A stretch of 64,000 nucleotides of DNA from Bacteroidia bacterium (lineage in GTDB: Bacteria; Bacteroidota; Bacteroidia; Chitinophagales; UBA2359), in the NCBI GenBank assembly GCA_030427245.1, contig JAUHXA010000021.1, positions 35,019-99,018 on the forward strand, in the 5' to 3' direction. Below are positions 15,856 through 24,458 of the stretch, in pieces. Each line of letters starts with the position of its first letter. The first letter of the stretch is position 1. The notes beneath the pieces are model-generated. The model did not search any database, was not told the DNA's origin, and saw only the letters and a program-made list of their open reading frames with translations. A program made the position numbers and the translations under genes.

Positions 15856-16554
15856 ATGTCGCTAACCAAACTTGTAATTGAGGGGTTTTCAGATGAAAAA
15901 TGTTCGGCTTCGGTAGGCAAATTCACTGCTATGATCAATCCTGCGGAATATTCTCATTCTCACTCTATCAAAGTGACAAGGCGGGAAGACGAAAAAACGC
16001 CGGTCAACGAATCTTATGATAGTACAGATCCCGAAACCGTTGACTTTACACTGATATTCGATGCAACAGGTGCCATACCTGGAACAACGAAGGATTCGGT
16101 ATTTGACAGTATAGACCAACTCAAAGACGTTTGTTATTATTACAATGGCGATATCCACAGACCCAACTATCTCAAATTGAAGTGGGGAGACAATTTCAAA
16201 CGCACCAAAACAGGAGAAAAATATTTTACCTGTCAACTCAAATCGTTGAACATTTCTTACAAACTTTTTGCCCCCGACGGAACACCTTTGAGAGCAGAGG
16301 CAAAGTTAAGTTTGACAGAGTTTCGAGATGCGAAAACCATTGTTCAAGCAGCAGGGATTAATTCACCTGACATGACCCATATTCGATTGGTTCGACAAGG
16401 GGATAGATTGCCTTTGATGTGCTATGAAATATACAATGACAGTTCTCTATATTTGCAGGTAGCTCGGGTGAACAACATCACCAATTTTAGAAGAATTCAA
16501 CCCGGACAGCAAATCTTTTTTCCACCATTGGTAGATATAAATTTTAAACAATAA
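15856..16554 (+). CDS. LysM-containing tube-baseplate adaptor (Pvc7-like)
   Basis: A 232-residue protein. The N-terminal 165 residues match the CIS tube-adaptor family (FTAMINPAEYSHSHSIKVTR; LKLKWGDNFKRTKTGEKYF; TPLRAEAKLSLTEF). The last 55 residues are a LysM module (IRLVRQGDRLPLMCYEIYND, ending RIQPGQQIFFPP). In PVC/Afp the equivalent protein (gp53-like with LysM) joins the tube to the spike and baseplate, and the LysM serves as a structural contact rather than for glycan binding. The next gene starts only three bases after its stop codon, so translation is probably coupled. Confidence 0.9.
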   Translation: MSLTKLVIEGFSDEKCSASVGKFTAMINPAEYSHSHSIKVTRREDEKTPVNESYDSTDPETVDFTLIFDATGAIPGTTKDSVFDSIDQLKDVCYYYNGDIHRPNYLKLKWGDNFKRTKTGEKYFTCQLKSLNISYKLFAPDGTPLRAEAKLSLTEFRDAKTIVQAAGINSPDMTHIRLVRQGDRLPLMCYEIYNDSSLYLQVARVNNITNFRRIQPGQQIFFPPLVDINFKQ

Positions 16555-16557
16555 AGA

Positions 16558-18468
16558 GTGTCAAACGCAACAAACCCTAAATCACATCTGCCTTCCTTGG
16601 CTTTTTTAGTAGAAGGTTCTGAGATAAAAGACGAATATAGAGTCGTTTCTGTCGAGGTGCACAAGGCACTCAATAAGATACCTACGGCAAAAATAGTTTT
16701 GCAGGATGGTCTGCCAGGAATTGCAGAAACAGAGAAATTCCAAATCAGCGAAAAAGCAGACTTTGAGCCAGGAAAGATGGTAGAACTAAAACTCGGCTAC
16801 GACAACAAAGAAAAAACAGTTTTTAAAGGCATTATTACAGGACACGCCTTAAAGATAAAATCAGGAGGACGCTCAGAATTGGTGGTTAGGTGCAGCGACG
16901 AAGCCATCAAAATGACCCTCAACCGAAAAAACAAATACTTCAAGGATAAAAAAGACAGCGACATTATTTCCAGCATTATTAGTGAAGTAGGCTTGAGCGC
17001 AGATGTAAAAGCAACCACAGAAAAACACAAAAAAGTGGTTCGATATTTCTGCACCGATTGGGATTTTATACTGAGTCGAGCAGAAGTAAATGGCTGTATT
17101 GTTGCAGTAGATGATGGAAAAGTCACAGTAAAACCACCCGAAATATCTAAAGGCCCAGTAGTTACCTTAGCTTACGGAATAGATATCAGGCGATTTGACG
17201 GGGAAGTAGATGCACGCTATCAGTTGGATTCGATTGAAAGCACCGCTTGGGATATGAAAACCCAAAAAATCGTCAAATCCAATTCGTCAGAACCTTCGGT
17301 TAATGCACAAGGCAATATTACAGGTAAAAAACTATCGGGTTTTGTGGCAAAAGGCAAAGGAGGTCTGCAATCAACTGCTCCAATTACAAAAGGAATGTTG
17401 AAAATCTGGGCAGATGCTCAAATGCTTAAAGCTCGATTGGCAAGAATCAGAGGAACTGTTATGTTTATTGGCAACGATGCGGTCAAACCAAATACTGTAA
17501 TCGAACTGAAAAACCTAAGCGCACGGCTCAACGGAAAAGCCTATGTGTCAGAAGTAGTTCACCGCTATGAAAGGGCAGAATGGCTTACAGAAGCCACTTT
17601 TGGTTTATCTCCCAAATGGTTTGTAGAAGATAACACCAACGTTACAAGTCCTTCAACATCGGGTTTATTGCCAGGAATTGAAGGACTTCAACACGGGAAA
17701 GTCAAAAAAATGCACGAAGATCCAGATGGCGAAACAAGAGTGCAAGTCGACATCCCAATTATTGAAGAATCAGGAGAAGGGGTTTGGGCGAGACTATCCA
17801 ATTTGTATGCCACCAAAGATGCAGGTACTTATTTTATGCCCGAAGTGGGCGATGAAGTCATTTTAGGTTTTTTCAACAACGATCCACGATTTCCTGTCAT
17901 TTTAGGAAAACTATATAGCAGCAATGCCAACCACAAACCCCCTTATACACCCGATCAAAAAAATACATACAAAGCCATTGTCACTAAAAACAAATTGGTC
18001 TTGGAATTCAATGATGAAGACAAAATTATCACCCTCAAAACGCCTGGAAAACATGAGGTCATCATCAGCGATAAAGACAAACAAATCTCTATTACGACGA
18101 CCAATAAAAACAAAATGATTTTGGATGATAAAGGCAAAAAGATACTCATTCAAGACCAAAACAACAACAAAATAGAAATGAGTAGCAGTGGAATTGTGAT
18201 GGATTCGCCGAAAGACATCAAAATCACTGCAAAGGGAGATATCACCATTGACTCCAAGAAAAATGTAAATATCAAGGCAGCCATGAATTTGAACGCCAAA
18301 GGCACAATGAACGCCAAGTTTGAAGCAGGAATGAATGCAGATGTAAAAGCAGGAATGAATCTAACCTGCGATGGTGCATTGGCTTTTACAGGAAAAGGCG
18401 GAGCATCTACCACTATCAAAGCATCAGGAATCCTTACGATACAAGGAGCACTCGTAAAAATCAATTAA
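16558..18468 (+). CDS. VgrG-like spike protein (Pvc8-like)
   Basis: A 636-residue spike, started at the GTG at 16558. The N-terminal part is the gp27-like hub (FLVEGSEIKDEYRVVSVEVH; PGKMVELKLGYDNKEKTVFK). The OB-fold follows at about 375-460 (HGKVKKMHEDPDGETRVQVD; FMPEVGDEVILGFFNNDPRF). The last 170 residues are Lys/Asp/Asn repeats (DKGKKILIQDQNNN; GDITIDSKKNVNIKA) forming the trimeric beta-helix needle. The end carries no extra effector domain. A trimer of this protein would carry the PAAR tip encoded 25 bases downstream. Confidence 0.93.
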   Translation: MSNATNPKSHLPSLAFLVEGSEIKDEYRVVSVEVHKALNKIPTAKIVLQDGLPGIAETEKFQISEKADFEPGKMVELKLGYDNKEKTVFKGIITGHALKIKSGGRSELVVRCSDEAIKMTLNRKNKYFKDKKDSDIISSIISEVGLSADVKATTEKHKKVVRYFCTDWDFILSRAEVNGCIVAVDDGKVTVKPPEISKGPVVTLAYGIDIRRFDGEVDARYQLDSIESTAWDMKTQKIVKSNSSEPSVNAQGNITGKKLSGFVAKGKGGLQSTAPITKGMLKIWADAQMLKARLARIRGTVMFIGNDAVKPNTVIELKNLSARLNGKAYVSEVVHRYERAEWLTEATFGLSPKWFVEDNTNVTSPSTSGLLPGIEGLQHGKVKKMHEDPDGETRVQVDIPIIEESGEGVWARLSNLYATKDAGTYFMPEVGDEVILGFFNNDPRFPVILGKLYSSNANHKPPYTPDQKNTYKAIVTKNKLVLEFNDEDKIITLKTPGKHEVIISDKDKQISITTTNKNKMILDDKGKKILIQDQNNNKIEMSSSGIVMDSPKDIKITAKGDITIDSKKNVNIKAAMNLNAKGTMNAKFEAGMNADVKAGMNLTCDGALAFTGKGGASTTIKASGILTIQGALVKIN

Positions 18469-18493
18469 ATAATCCATTAAAAAAAATAAATAT

Positions 18494-18793
18494 ATGCCTC
18501 CAGCAGCAAGATTAACCGATATGCACACTTGTCCGATGGTCACCCCCGGAGTTCCCCCCATTCCACATGTAGGAGGTCCAATTGCAGGGCCAGGTGTGCC
18601 AACAGTTTTGATTGGAAATTTGCCCGCAGCTGTTTTGGGAGATACCTGTGTCTGCGTAGGTCCTCCAGATGCCATCATAAAAGGTTCAGCCACAGTATTG
18701 ATTATGAATAGACCCGCAGCTAGAATGGGAGACAACACCGCACATGGAGGAGTCATTGTGTTGGGCTTTCCGACCGTTATGATTGGAGGGTAA
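18494..18793 (+). CDS. PAAR-domain spike tip (Pvc10-like)
   Basis: A 99-residue protein made of one PAAR domain: AARLTDMHTCP, the proline-glycine repeats VTPGVPPIPHVGGPIAGPG, a Cys pair (DTCVCVG), and MGDNTAHGGVIVLGFPTVMI. His and Cys residues are placed as zinc ligands in PAAR tips. It would sharpen the VgrG-like spike. There is no fused toxin domain. Confidence 0.92.
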   Translation: MPPAARLTDMHTCPMVTPGVPPIPHVGGPIAGPGVPTVLIGNLPAAVLGDTCVCVGPPDAIIKGSATVLIMNRPAARMGDNTAHGGVIVLGFPTVMIGG

Positions 18794-18839
18794 TAGCACT
18801 TTTAACAAAAAATCAACAAAACATTTTAACCTTACAGCA

Positions 18840-19262
18840 ATGAAGAGTATAGACAAATCATTTTTGGGAACGGGTTGGAGCTTTCCCCCCACCTTCAATG
18901 AGTCCGCCAATAGCATCGTAATGGTATCAGCAGAAAGAGATATTGCAGAAAGTTTGTTTATTTTGCTCTCCACCATTCCCGGCGAACGTATTATGCGTCC
19001 CGAATATGGCTGCGATTTACATAGTAAAGTATTTGCAAGAGTCAACGATTCCTTCAAGCACGATGTAAAAGACTTGATTTCTGTGGCGATTTCTGCATTC
19101 GAGCCAAGAGTGATTCTAGAAAACATAAAAATTGACACTTCCGAAGTATTAGATGGAGTCGTTTATATTCACATCTATTACAACATCATCACCGTAAACG
19201 TTAGAACAAACATTGTTTATCCATTCTATATCATTGAAGGAACAGGAGTAACGGATATGTAA
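18840..19262 (+). CDS. gp25-like baseplate wedge protein (Pvc9-like)
   Basis: A 140-residue gp25 protein. I start it at the ATG at 18840 (MKSIDKSFLGTGWSFPP), a typical opening, rather than 19 codons upstream, where the extra sequence overlaps the end of the PAAR gene and has no family match. The lysozyme-like gp25 core is visible in LFILLSTIPGERIMRPEYG and DLISVAISAFEPRVI. In CIS the protein anchors the first sheath ring to the baseplate. Confidence 0.92.
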   Translation: MKSIDKSFLGTGWSFPPTFNESANSIVMVSAERDIAESLFILLSTIPGERIMRPEYGCDLHSKVFARVNDSFKHDVKDLISVAISAFEPRVILENIKIDTSEVLDGVVYIHIYYNIITVNVRTNIVYPFYIIEGTGVTDM

Positions 19263-19391
19263 ATGGTAGAATAGCACAACTGTATGATGAAAGAAATGGT
19301 AGTAAAATAGACTTTTAAAACACAATTATCAACATAAACACAAATACCAACATCAATCCCTAAACACAACACAACACTTATTATAAAGTAA

Positions 19392-22300
19392 ATGACTGCC
19401 AGAACACCATACTACGATAACGGAGCCTCACAAGGAGAGCGACTACTCAAAGCACTGCTCCCTGAGTATGTTAAAGTAGATGAACGTGATTTAAGCCACT
19501 TACTTACCTTCTCCGCCAAATACAGCAAACTACTCAACTATTACAACCTAAAAAACGAAATCCATGGTGATTGGTATCCCTTCCTAATCAGGGACATCAG
19601 TATATTTTTGGCGACCATTCTTAGTGTGGATTTAGAAGACATTCGCAAAAAAAATGCTCAGCATGTCAATGACATTATTCGCAGCAATTCAAGAAGAGGT
19701 GATAAAATTGCTCATCTTCGGATTTTTTTCCACTCCGTTTTGTCCATAGCCATGCTCTTCAATGATTGGCATACACATCTATCCAAAATAAACACTACAC
19801 TGCTCAATGAAGTAGAAGGCATCGAATTGGAAATACAAAACCTCATTCGCTTCAAACTTCGAACAGAACTGTACAAGCTACGAGCCTATGATTTAGGGGC
19901 AGCCGAGTCAGAGAGCATTGGCGTGAGTATTGGCTTGTCTTATGAAGAATTTGATAAAATATGGAATATTTATTCCCCAATCATTGAACCTCGCAATATC
20001 TACGATTCTAATGAGACAATAGACTTCAATGCAAGGATAGACAAAGCCCTCAAAAAAATCCAACTTATTTACCGGTCTTTCTTCAACGCCTTGACAAGTA
20101 TCGTAAAATCAACTGAAAAATACCTACACGAATCTCTCTATCAAGAACAAAACCATGAACCCCATACCGCCCTCCTCATTGCCTTTTTACAGATATTCAA
20201 ACACAACCAAGACCACCTCAACACCATTACAGAGCGCCATTTAGACCTCTACTATACCAAAATCCTCCATCAAAAACGGAAAACATGGCAACCCGACCAA
20301 ACCATCGCCAAGTTTATCATGGCAGACCATGTAGACAATTACATATTGAAGGCTGGCACTCGCTTACAAGTCAGTCGAGACGAATTGGGCTACAATCCCA
20401 TTTACATAACTGATGCCGATTTGCACATCAGCCGAGCTTCGATTGCCTCTCTACGAACCATGTTTATAAGCAAAAGTTTGTTGGTGGGGATGGGAAGTTC
20501 TTTTCGATTGATTTCCAGTATCTATGCTGCTTCCATCGCCAATTCAAAAGATGGCATCGGCACACCTTTCGAAGACCCCAACAATCGGTGGTGGGCACCT
20601 TTTGGTGAAGAACAACTCAACAAGGTAGAGTACGAACGGACAATGGTAGATGGAGACATAGGTTTTGTGATTGCCTCTCCCATATTGTTCCTTTCAGAAG
20701 GAACACGCAGCGTACAAGTTGTTTTCCAGTTTGAAGACGAAAGTATGAGTACCTTTCGCAAACTCATAGACGACATCAGCAAAAACGAAAGCATGAGTAT
20801 GGAAGATGCTTTCTTCAAAATGTTCGCCAATTCTTTTGACCTCTATATGACCACCGAAGAAGGTTGGTACGATGTCCAAAAATATGAAATCCTCCCTCCT
20901 ACCACTTGGACAGGCAATGAACTCACCCTCAATTTCATTCTGTCCTCTGCCGAACCATCCATCGTAGCCAACAACCCAGAGGTGATTCCTGAAAACTACC
21001 GCAGCAAATGGCCTCTACTAAAAGTCGTGTTAAACACCGATGACTTTGTGTATGCTTATTCGTTTTTGAGAGATATGCTTTTGGACAGCATCGTCATCAA
21101 CGTCGACGTAGAAAACATACGAGAATTAGAAGTGTACAACAACGATGGAAAAATCAGCCTTGCCATCCCCTTTGTGCCCTTTGGAGGAGTGCCAGAAATA
21201 GGCAATTATTTTGTAGTAGGACACGAAGAGCTGGTAAAAAAAGAATTGACAGACCTTCAATTGCAGATAGAATGGCAAGGTCTTCCTTACAATTTTGATG
21301 CTCACTACGCTGCCTATGAAACAGGTATCACCAACGAATCCTTCAAAGTCCAAGTATCGGCACTCAAAAACGGTCGCTTTGTGCCAGAAATTCCCGAAAA
21401 CAGGGACACCATTCGTTTGTTCAAAGAATATCCAACAGGCAATACCGATCAAGTCAATCCTATCAGAGTCATAGATGAGATAGACCTCAACAAACTGCAA
21501 TTCAAGCCCAACTATACCTTTCGAATTCCAGACAATTTTGACCATACTTCCAAAGACGGATTCATCAAATTTGAACTTTCCGAACCAGAAGAAGCCTTTG
21601 GACATGCGATTTACCCCGTCAAATTTGCAGAAACTGTCAATGAGAACATTCCAGAAGTCAATGCAGGTTTGTTTTCGACCAAAACCCAAAAGAAGAAAAA
21701 ACTAAAGCCTTTGCCCAAAGAGCCTTACACGCCAATGGTAAAGTCTATGTCACTCAGTTACTCTGCCACTACCGAGATTGTCATTTCACCTCTCAAATAC
21801 AGTCGAGACCGTTTCAAAACACCCGAAAACATTTTTCATATAGAACCCTTTGGTATTGTTAACACCTATTCTGGTGGGCGCACACACAGTCGCTCGATTG
21901 TGCCACAATACAATGAAGACGGTTATTTGTATATTGGTTTAGAAGGATTGAAGCCGCCTCAATTATTGACCCTCCTTTTCCCGATGTCAGAAAGCGCAAA
22001 AGGAAGTCGTTTTTACGATTTACTAGACATTGATTGGCATTTTCTGAGCAGTAATGAGTGGAAAAAATTTACCCCCGAACAAATTGTCATTGACACCACT
22101 GATAGGTTTACAACTATTGGAATAGTCACCATAGAAATCCCCAGAGAAATAAACAAACGAAACACCTTATTACCCAACAACTTGCATTGGTTGCGTATAT
22201 CAGTAAGAGGAGATGTGGATATATTGGGAAATATATTGGACATCGAAACGCAAGCAGTAACAGCTACTTGGATACCCGATTCAGAAACTGACCCCGAATT

Positions 22301-23282
22301 ACATTTGGCAAATCCATTAAGGCCTTTTGAACCCATTGAGTTGGAGAATATTTTGGCAGAAATAGCAGAGACTTCACAACCTTTAGGCTCCTTCAAAGGT
22401 AAAACTAGTGAACAGGACAATGAATACTACGCTCGCATCAGTGAAAGACTGCGACACAAAAACCGAGCAGTTACTCATTGGGATTATGAACACTTAGTAC
22501 TGAATGCTTTTCCGAGCATTTACCAAGTCAAATGCCTAAGCCATTTGACCAATCCTGATTTTGTGGCACATGGCAACCTACTCTTTGTAGTTGTTCCTCG
22601 AATGAAACACCATTCCACAGTCTCACTTCCAACCGTCAACACGAGTCTATTGCAGGACATCAAAGAATATTTGCAGAAAAATACGAGTCCTTTTGTAAAC
22701 ATTGAAGTGAGAAATCCAGAGTACGAAAAAATCAAAATCACTTGTAGTGTCGCTTTTACCGAAGGCAACAACAATGGGCAAACATTGAAGCGATTGAATC
22801 GAGATATCAAAAAGTTTGTATGTCCGTGGCTCTTTGGAGAAGAAGCCGAATTGGAACTTGGAGGCAGTATTACGAAAGATAACTTATTAGATTTCATCGA
22901 AAAACGCTCTTACGTGGTATTTGTCACCAAATTTTCGGTAGTTCAAGTAACCAAGCAAATAGAGTTGTACAATACTGAAGATACTGCAATCAGCAAACAA
23001 ATCGCTCCTGTGATTTATACAAGCAAACCGTGGGCAGTGATTGTTCCGATTGATAAGCACCAAATTTCGGTGATAGAAAACTACAACTACCAAGCACCCG
23101 AAATGTCGGCAATGGATACGATGATGCTCGATGTAGATTTTGTGATACGAAGTGAAGGAGAATCGGAGGAGAAAGAAAACGAAGAACCAGAGCCAGAAAT
23201 TTTTTACCCCGATGAAGTGGGCTTTAGAGGATTATTGGAGGCGGAAGAAGAACAATATATTTTGGACATTGAGATTGACTAA
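19392..23282 (+). CDS. Baseplate J-like wedge protein (Pvc11-like)
   Basis: A 1296-residue soluble protein. The N-terminus, with HLLTFSAKYSKLLNYYNL, DGDW-type NEIHGDWYPFLIRDISIFLA, is the standard opening of large Bacteroidota CIS J proteins. The C-terminal third contains the J-like core (ISERLRHKNRAVTHWDYEHL; VLNAFPSIYQVKCLSH), followed by the conserved wing (LLFVVVPRM; INIEVRNP-like VNIEVRNPEYEKIKI). A tail of about 50 acidic residues closes it. With gp25 and the Pvc12-like protein it forms the baseplate wedges. It ends 19 bases before the fibre-like gene. Confidence 0.93.
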   Translation: MTARTPYYDNGASQGERLLKALLPEYVKVDERDLSHLLTFSAKYSKLLNYYNLKNEIHGDWYPFLIRDISIFLATILSVDLEDIRKKNAQHVNDIIRSNSRRGDKIAHLRIFFHSVLSIAMLFNDWHTHLSKINTTLLNEVEGIELEIQNLIRFKLRTELYKLRAYDLGAAESESIGVSIGLSYEEFDKIWNIYSPIIEPRNIYDSNETIDFNARIDKALKKIQLIYRSFFNALTSIVKSTEKYLHESLYQEQNHEPHTALLIAFLQIFKHNQDHLNTITERHLDLYYTKILHQKRKTWQPDQTIAKFIMADHVDNYILKAGTRLQVSRDELGYNPIYITDADLHISRASIASLRTMFISKSLLVGMGSSFRLISSIYAASIANSKDGIGTPFEDPNNRWWAPFGEEQLNKVEYERTMVDGDIGFVIASPILFLSEGTRSVQVVFQFEDESMSTFRKLIDDISKNESMSMEDAFFKMFANSFDLYMTTEEGWYDVQKYEILPPTTWTGNELTLNFILSSAEPSIVANNPEVIPENYRSKWPLLKVVLNTDDFVYAYSFLRDMLLDSIVINVDVENIRELEVYNNDGKISLAIPFVPFGGVPEIGNYFVVGHEELVKKELTDLQLQIEWQGLPYNFDAHYAAYETGITNESFKVQVSALKNGRFVPEIPENRDTIRLFKEYPTGNTDQVNPIRVIDEIDLNKLQFKPNYTFRIPDNFDHTSKDGFIKFELSEPEEAFGHAIYPVKFAETVNENIPEVNAGLFSTKTQKKKKLKPLPKEPYTPMVKSMSLSYSATTEIVISPLKYSRDRFKTPENIFHIEPFGIVNTYSGGRTHSRSIVPQYNEDGYLYIGLEGLKPPQLLTLLFPMSESAKGSRFYDLLDIDWHFLSSNEWKKFTPEQIVIDTTDRFTTIGIVTIEIPREINKRNTLLPNNLHWLRISVRGDVDILGNILDIETQAVTATWIPDSETDPELHLANPLRPFEPIELENILAEIAETSQPLGSFKGKTSEQDNEYYARISERLRHKNRAVTHWDYEHLVLNAFPSIYQVKCLSHLTNPDFVAHGNLLFVVVPRMKHHSTVSLPTVNTSLLQDIKEYLQKNTSPFVNIEVRNPEYEKIKITCSVAFTEGNNNGQTLKRLNRDIKKFVCPWLFGEEAELELGGSITKDNLLDFIEKRSYVVFVTKFSVVQVTKQIELYNTEDTAISKQIAPVIYTSKPWAVIVPIDKHQISVIENYNYQAPEMSAMDTMMLDVDFVIRSEGESEEKENEEPEPEIFYPDEVGFRGLLEAEEEQYILDIEID

Positions 23283-23301
23283 TTTTTAATTTTCATTTCC
23301 T

Positions 23302-24165
23302 ATGGCTTTAATGAACAGACGAACTCTGAAAAACTTCTTCAAAAGAGGAAGTTTGCCAACGGAGGTTAACTTTGCCGATTTGATTGACTCTACCTTGAAC
23401 AAGGTCGACGATGGTATTTCGAAAAACATCGAAGCAGGTTTGATGATTTCGCCAACAGGCACTTCCAACAAATTGATGAGTTTTTACAACAACATCAAGG
23501 ACAAAAATCCTGCATGGAACATTGGTTTGAATGAAGGCAGAACCGATGGTCTAATGATTTCGGAGGGAAACAATCAACCCAGATTGTTCATCCAAAATGG
23601 CGGCAATATTGGCATCGGTACGGTGAATCCACACACCAAATTGGATGTAAATGGAATGGTGGCAATGCATGGACGGATAGGAACTTACAAAAAAGGGAAA
23701 GTTCCTGCCGATGGCAAGTGGCACACGATTATTGACAACTTGGATTATATGCAAGCCTTTGAAGTGATGTCCTATGTGCAGTCCAAACAAGGACGAGGGA
23801 AATATGCCTTGCTTCATGCGATTGCAGTGAGTACTTTTGGAGGGCCTTCTCGTTCAGCGATTACCAAAACTTCGGCGTATTACCGATTTTTTTGGAACAA
23901 ACTCAGCATACGTTGGTCGGGCGACATTCACAATTACTGCCTTCAAGTAAGAACGGCCACTAATTACGGATTTAGAGAGGACGGTTTGCAGCGAATGATT
24001 ACCTATCGCCTCACCAAACTGTGGGATGAAAGAGATGAGGACAGAGAATTGGATCCTGAAATTGAAGCGATGAAACGAATGTATTTTGAGAAAGAAGCCC
24101 TAAATTTAAGCGATAATACAGTGGAGAAGCTTCCTGCTGCAACTGCTGTGGAGAATATGCCATAG
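23302..24165 (+). CDS. Fibre-like or baseplate-attached protein of the CIS
   Basis: A 287-residue protein. Residues 1-90 form a helical N-terminus suited to baseplate attachment (LKNFFKRGSLPTEVNFADLI). GGNIGIGTVNPHTKLDVNG is a motif common in phage tail fibres and Bacteroidota surface fibres, just before a compact domain (QAFEVMSYVQSKQGRGKYAL; LSIRWSGDIHNYCLQVRT). It occupies the place where PVC clusters carry their fibre gene (Pvc13), though no adenovirus-like shaft is seen. It may be a receptor-contacting spike or a fixed baseplate element. The short size suggests limited reach. Confidence 0.6.
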   Translation: MALMNRRTLKNFFKRGSLPTEVNFADLIDSTLNKVDDGISKNIEAGLMISPTGTSNKLMSFYNNIKDKNPAWNIGLNEGRTDGLMISEGNNQPRLFIQNGGNIGIGTVNPHTKLDVNGMVAMHGRIGTYKKGKVPADGKWHTIIDNLDYMQAFEVMSYVQSKQGRGKYALLHAIAVSTFGGPSRSAITKTSAYYRFFWNKLSIRWSGDIHNYCLQVRTATNYGFREDGLQRMITYRLTKLWDERDEDRELDPEIEAMKRMYFEKEALNLSDNTVEKLPAATAVENMP

Positions 24166-24233
24166 CGAAAGTTCAAATTCAAACTACAACTTCAAGTTCA
24201 AACTTGTATTGATTTACAATTGATTAAGCACAA

Positions 24234-24374
24234 ATGAAAGAAGTCAAAATCACCCTAACATTGGACGAACTCAATTTGATATTCAAAGCATTGGGCAACG
24301 AACCCTTTAGAGATGTCTATGAATTGATTGGAAAACTAAACGAACAAACCAATGCACAGCTTTCGGAAGAATAA
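24234..24374 (+). CDS. Small CIS-locus protein (46 residues)
   Basis: Reads MKEVKITLTLDELNLIFKAL, then GNEPFRDVYELIGKLNEQ and an acidic end. It has a strand-helix-helix pattern typical of a small real protein and starts 68 bases after the fibre-like gene. I do not recognise a family. It could be a structural filler or a chaperone for a neighbouring baseplate protein. Confidence 0.6.
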   Translation: MKEVKITLTLDELNLIFKALGNEPFRDVYELIGKLNEQTNAQLSEE

Positions 24375-24458
24375 TAATCATTGAGAGTAAATAATTATAG
24401 CAAGGCGATTCGACAATAAAGCAATTCAACAATATCAACAATCACCAAACTACACTCT

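Noticed and set aside
21126..21689. 187-residue open frame on the minus strand
   Set aside because: Antisense to the clear baseplate J gene, Phe/Ile-rich composition of a shadow frame.
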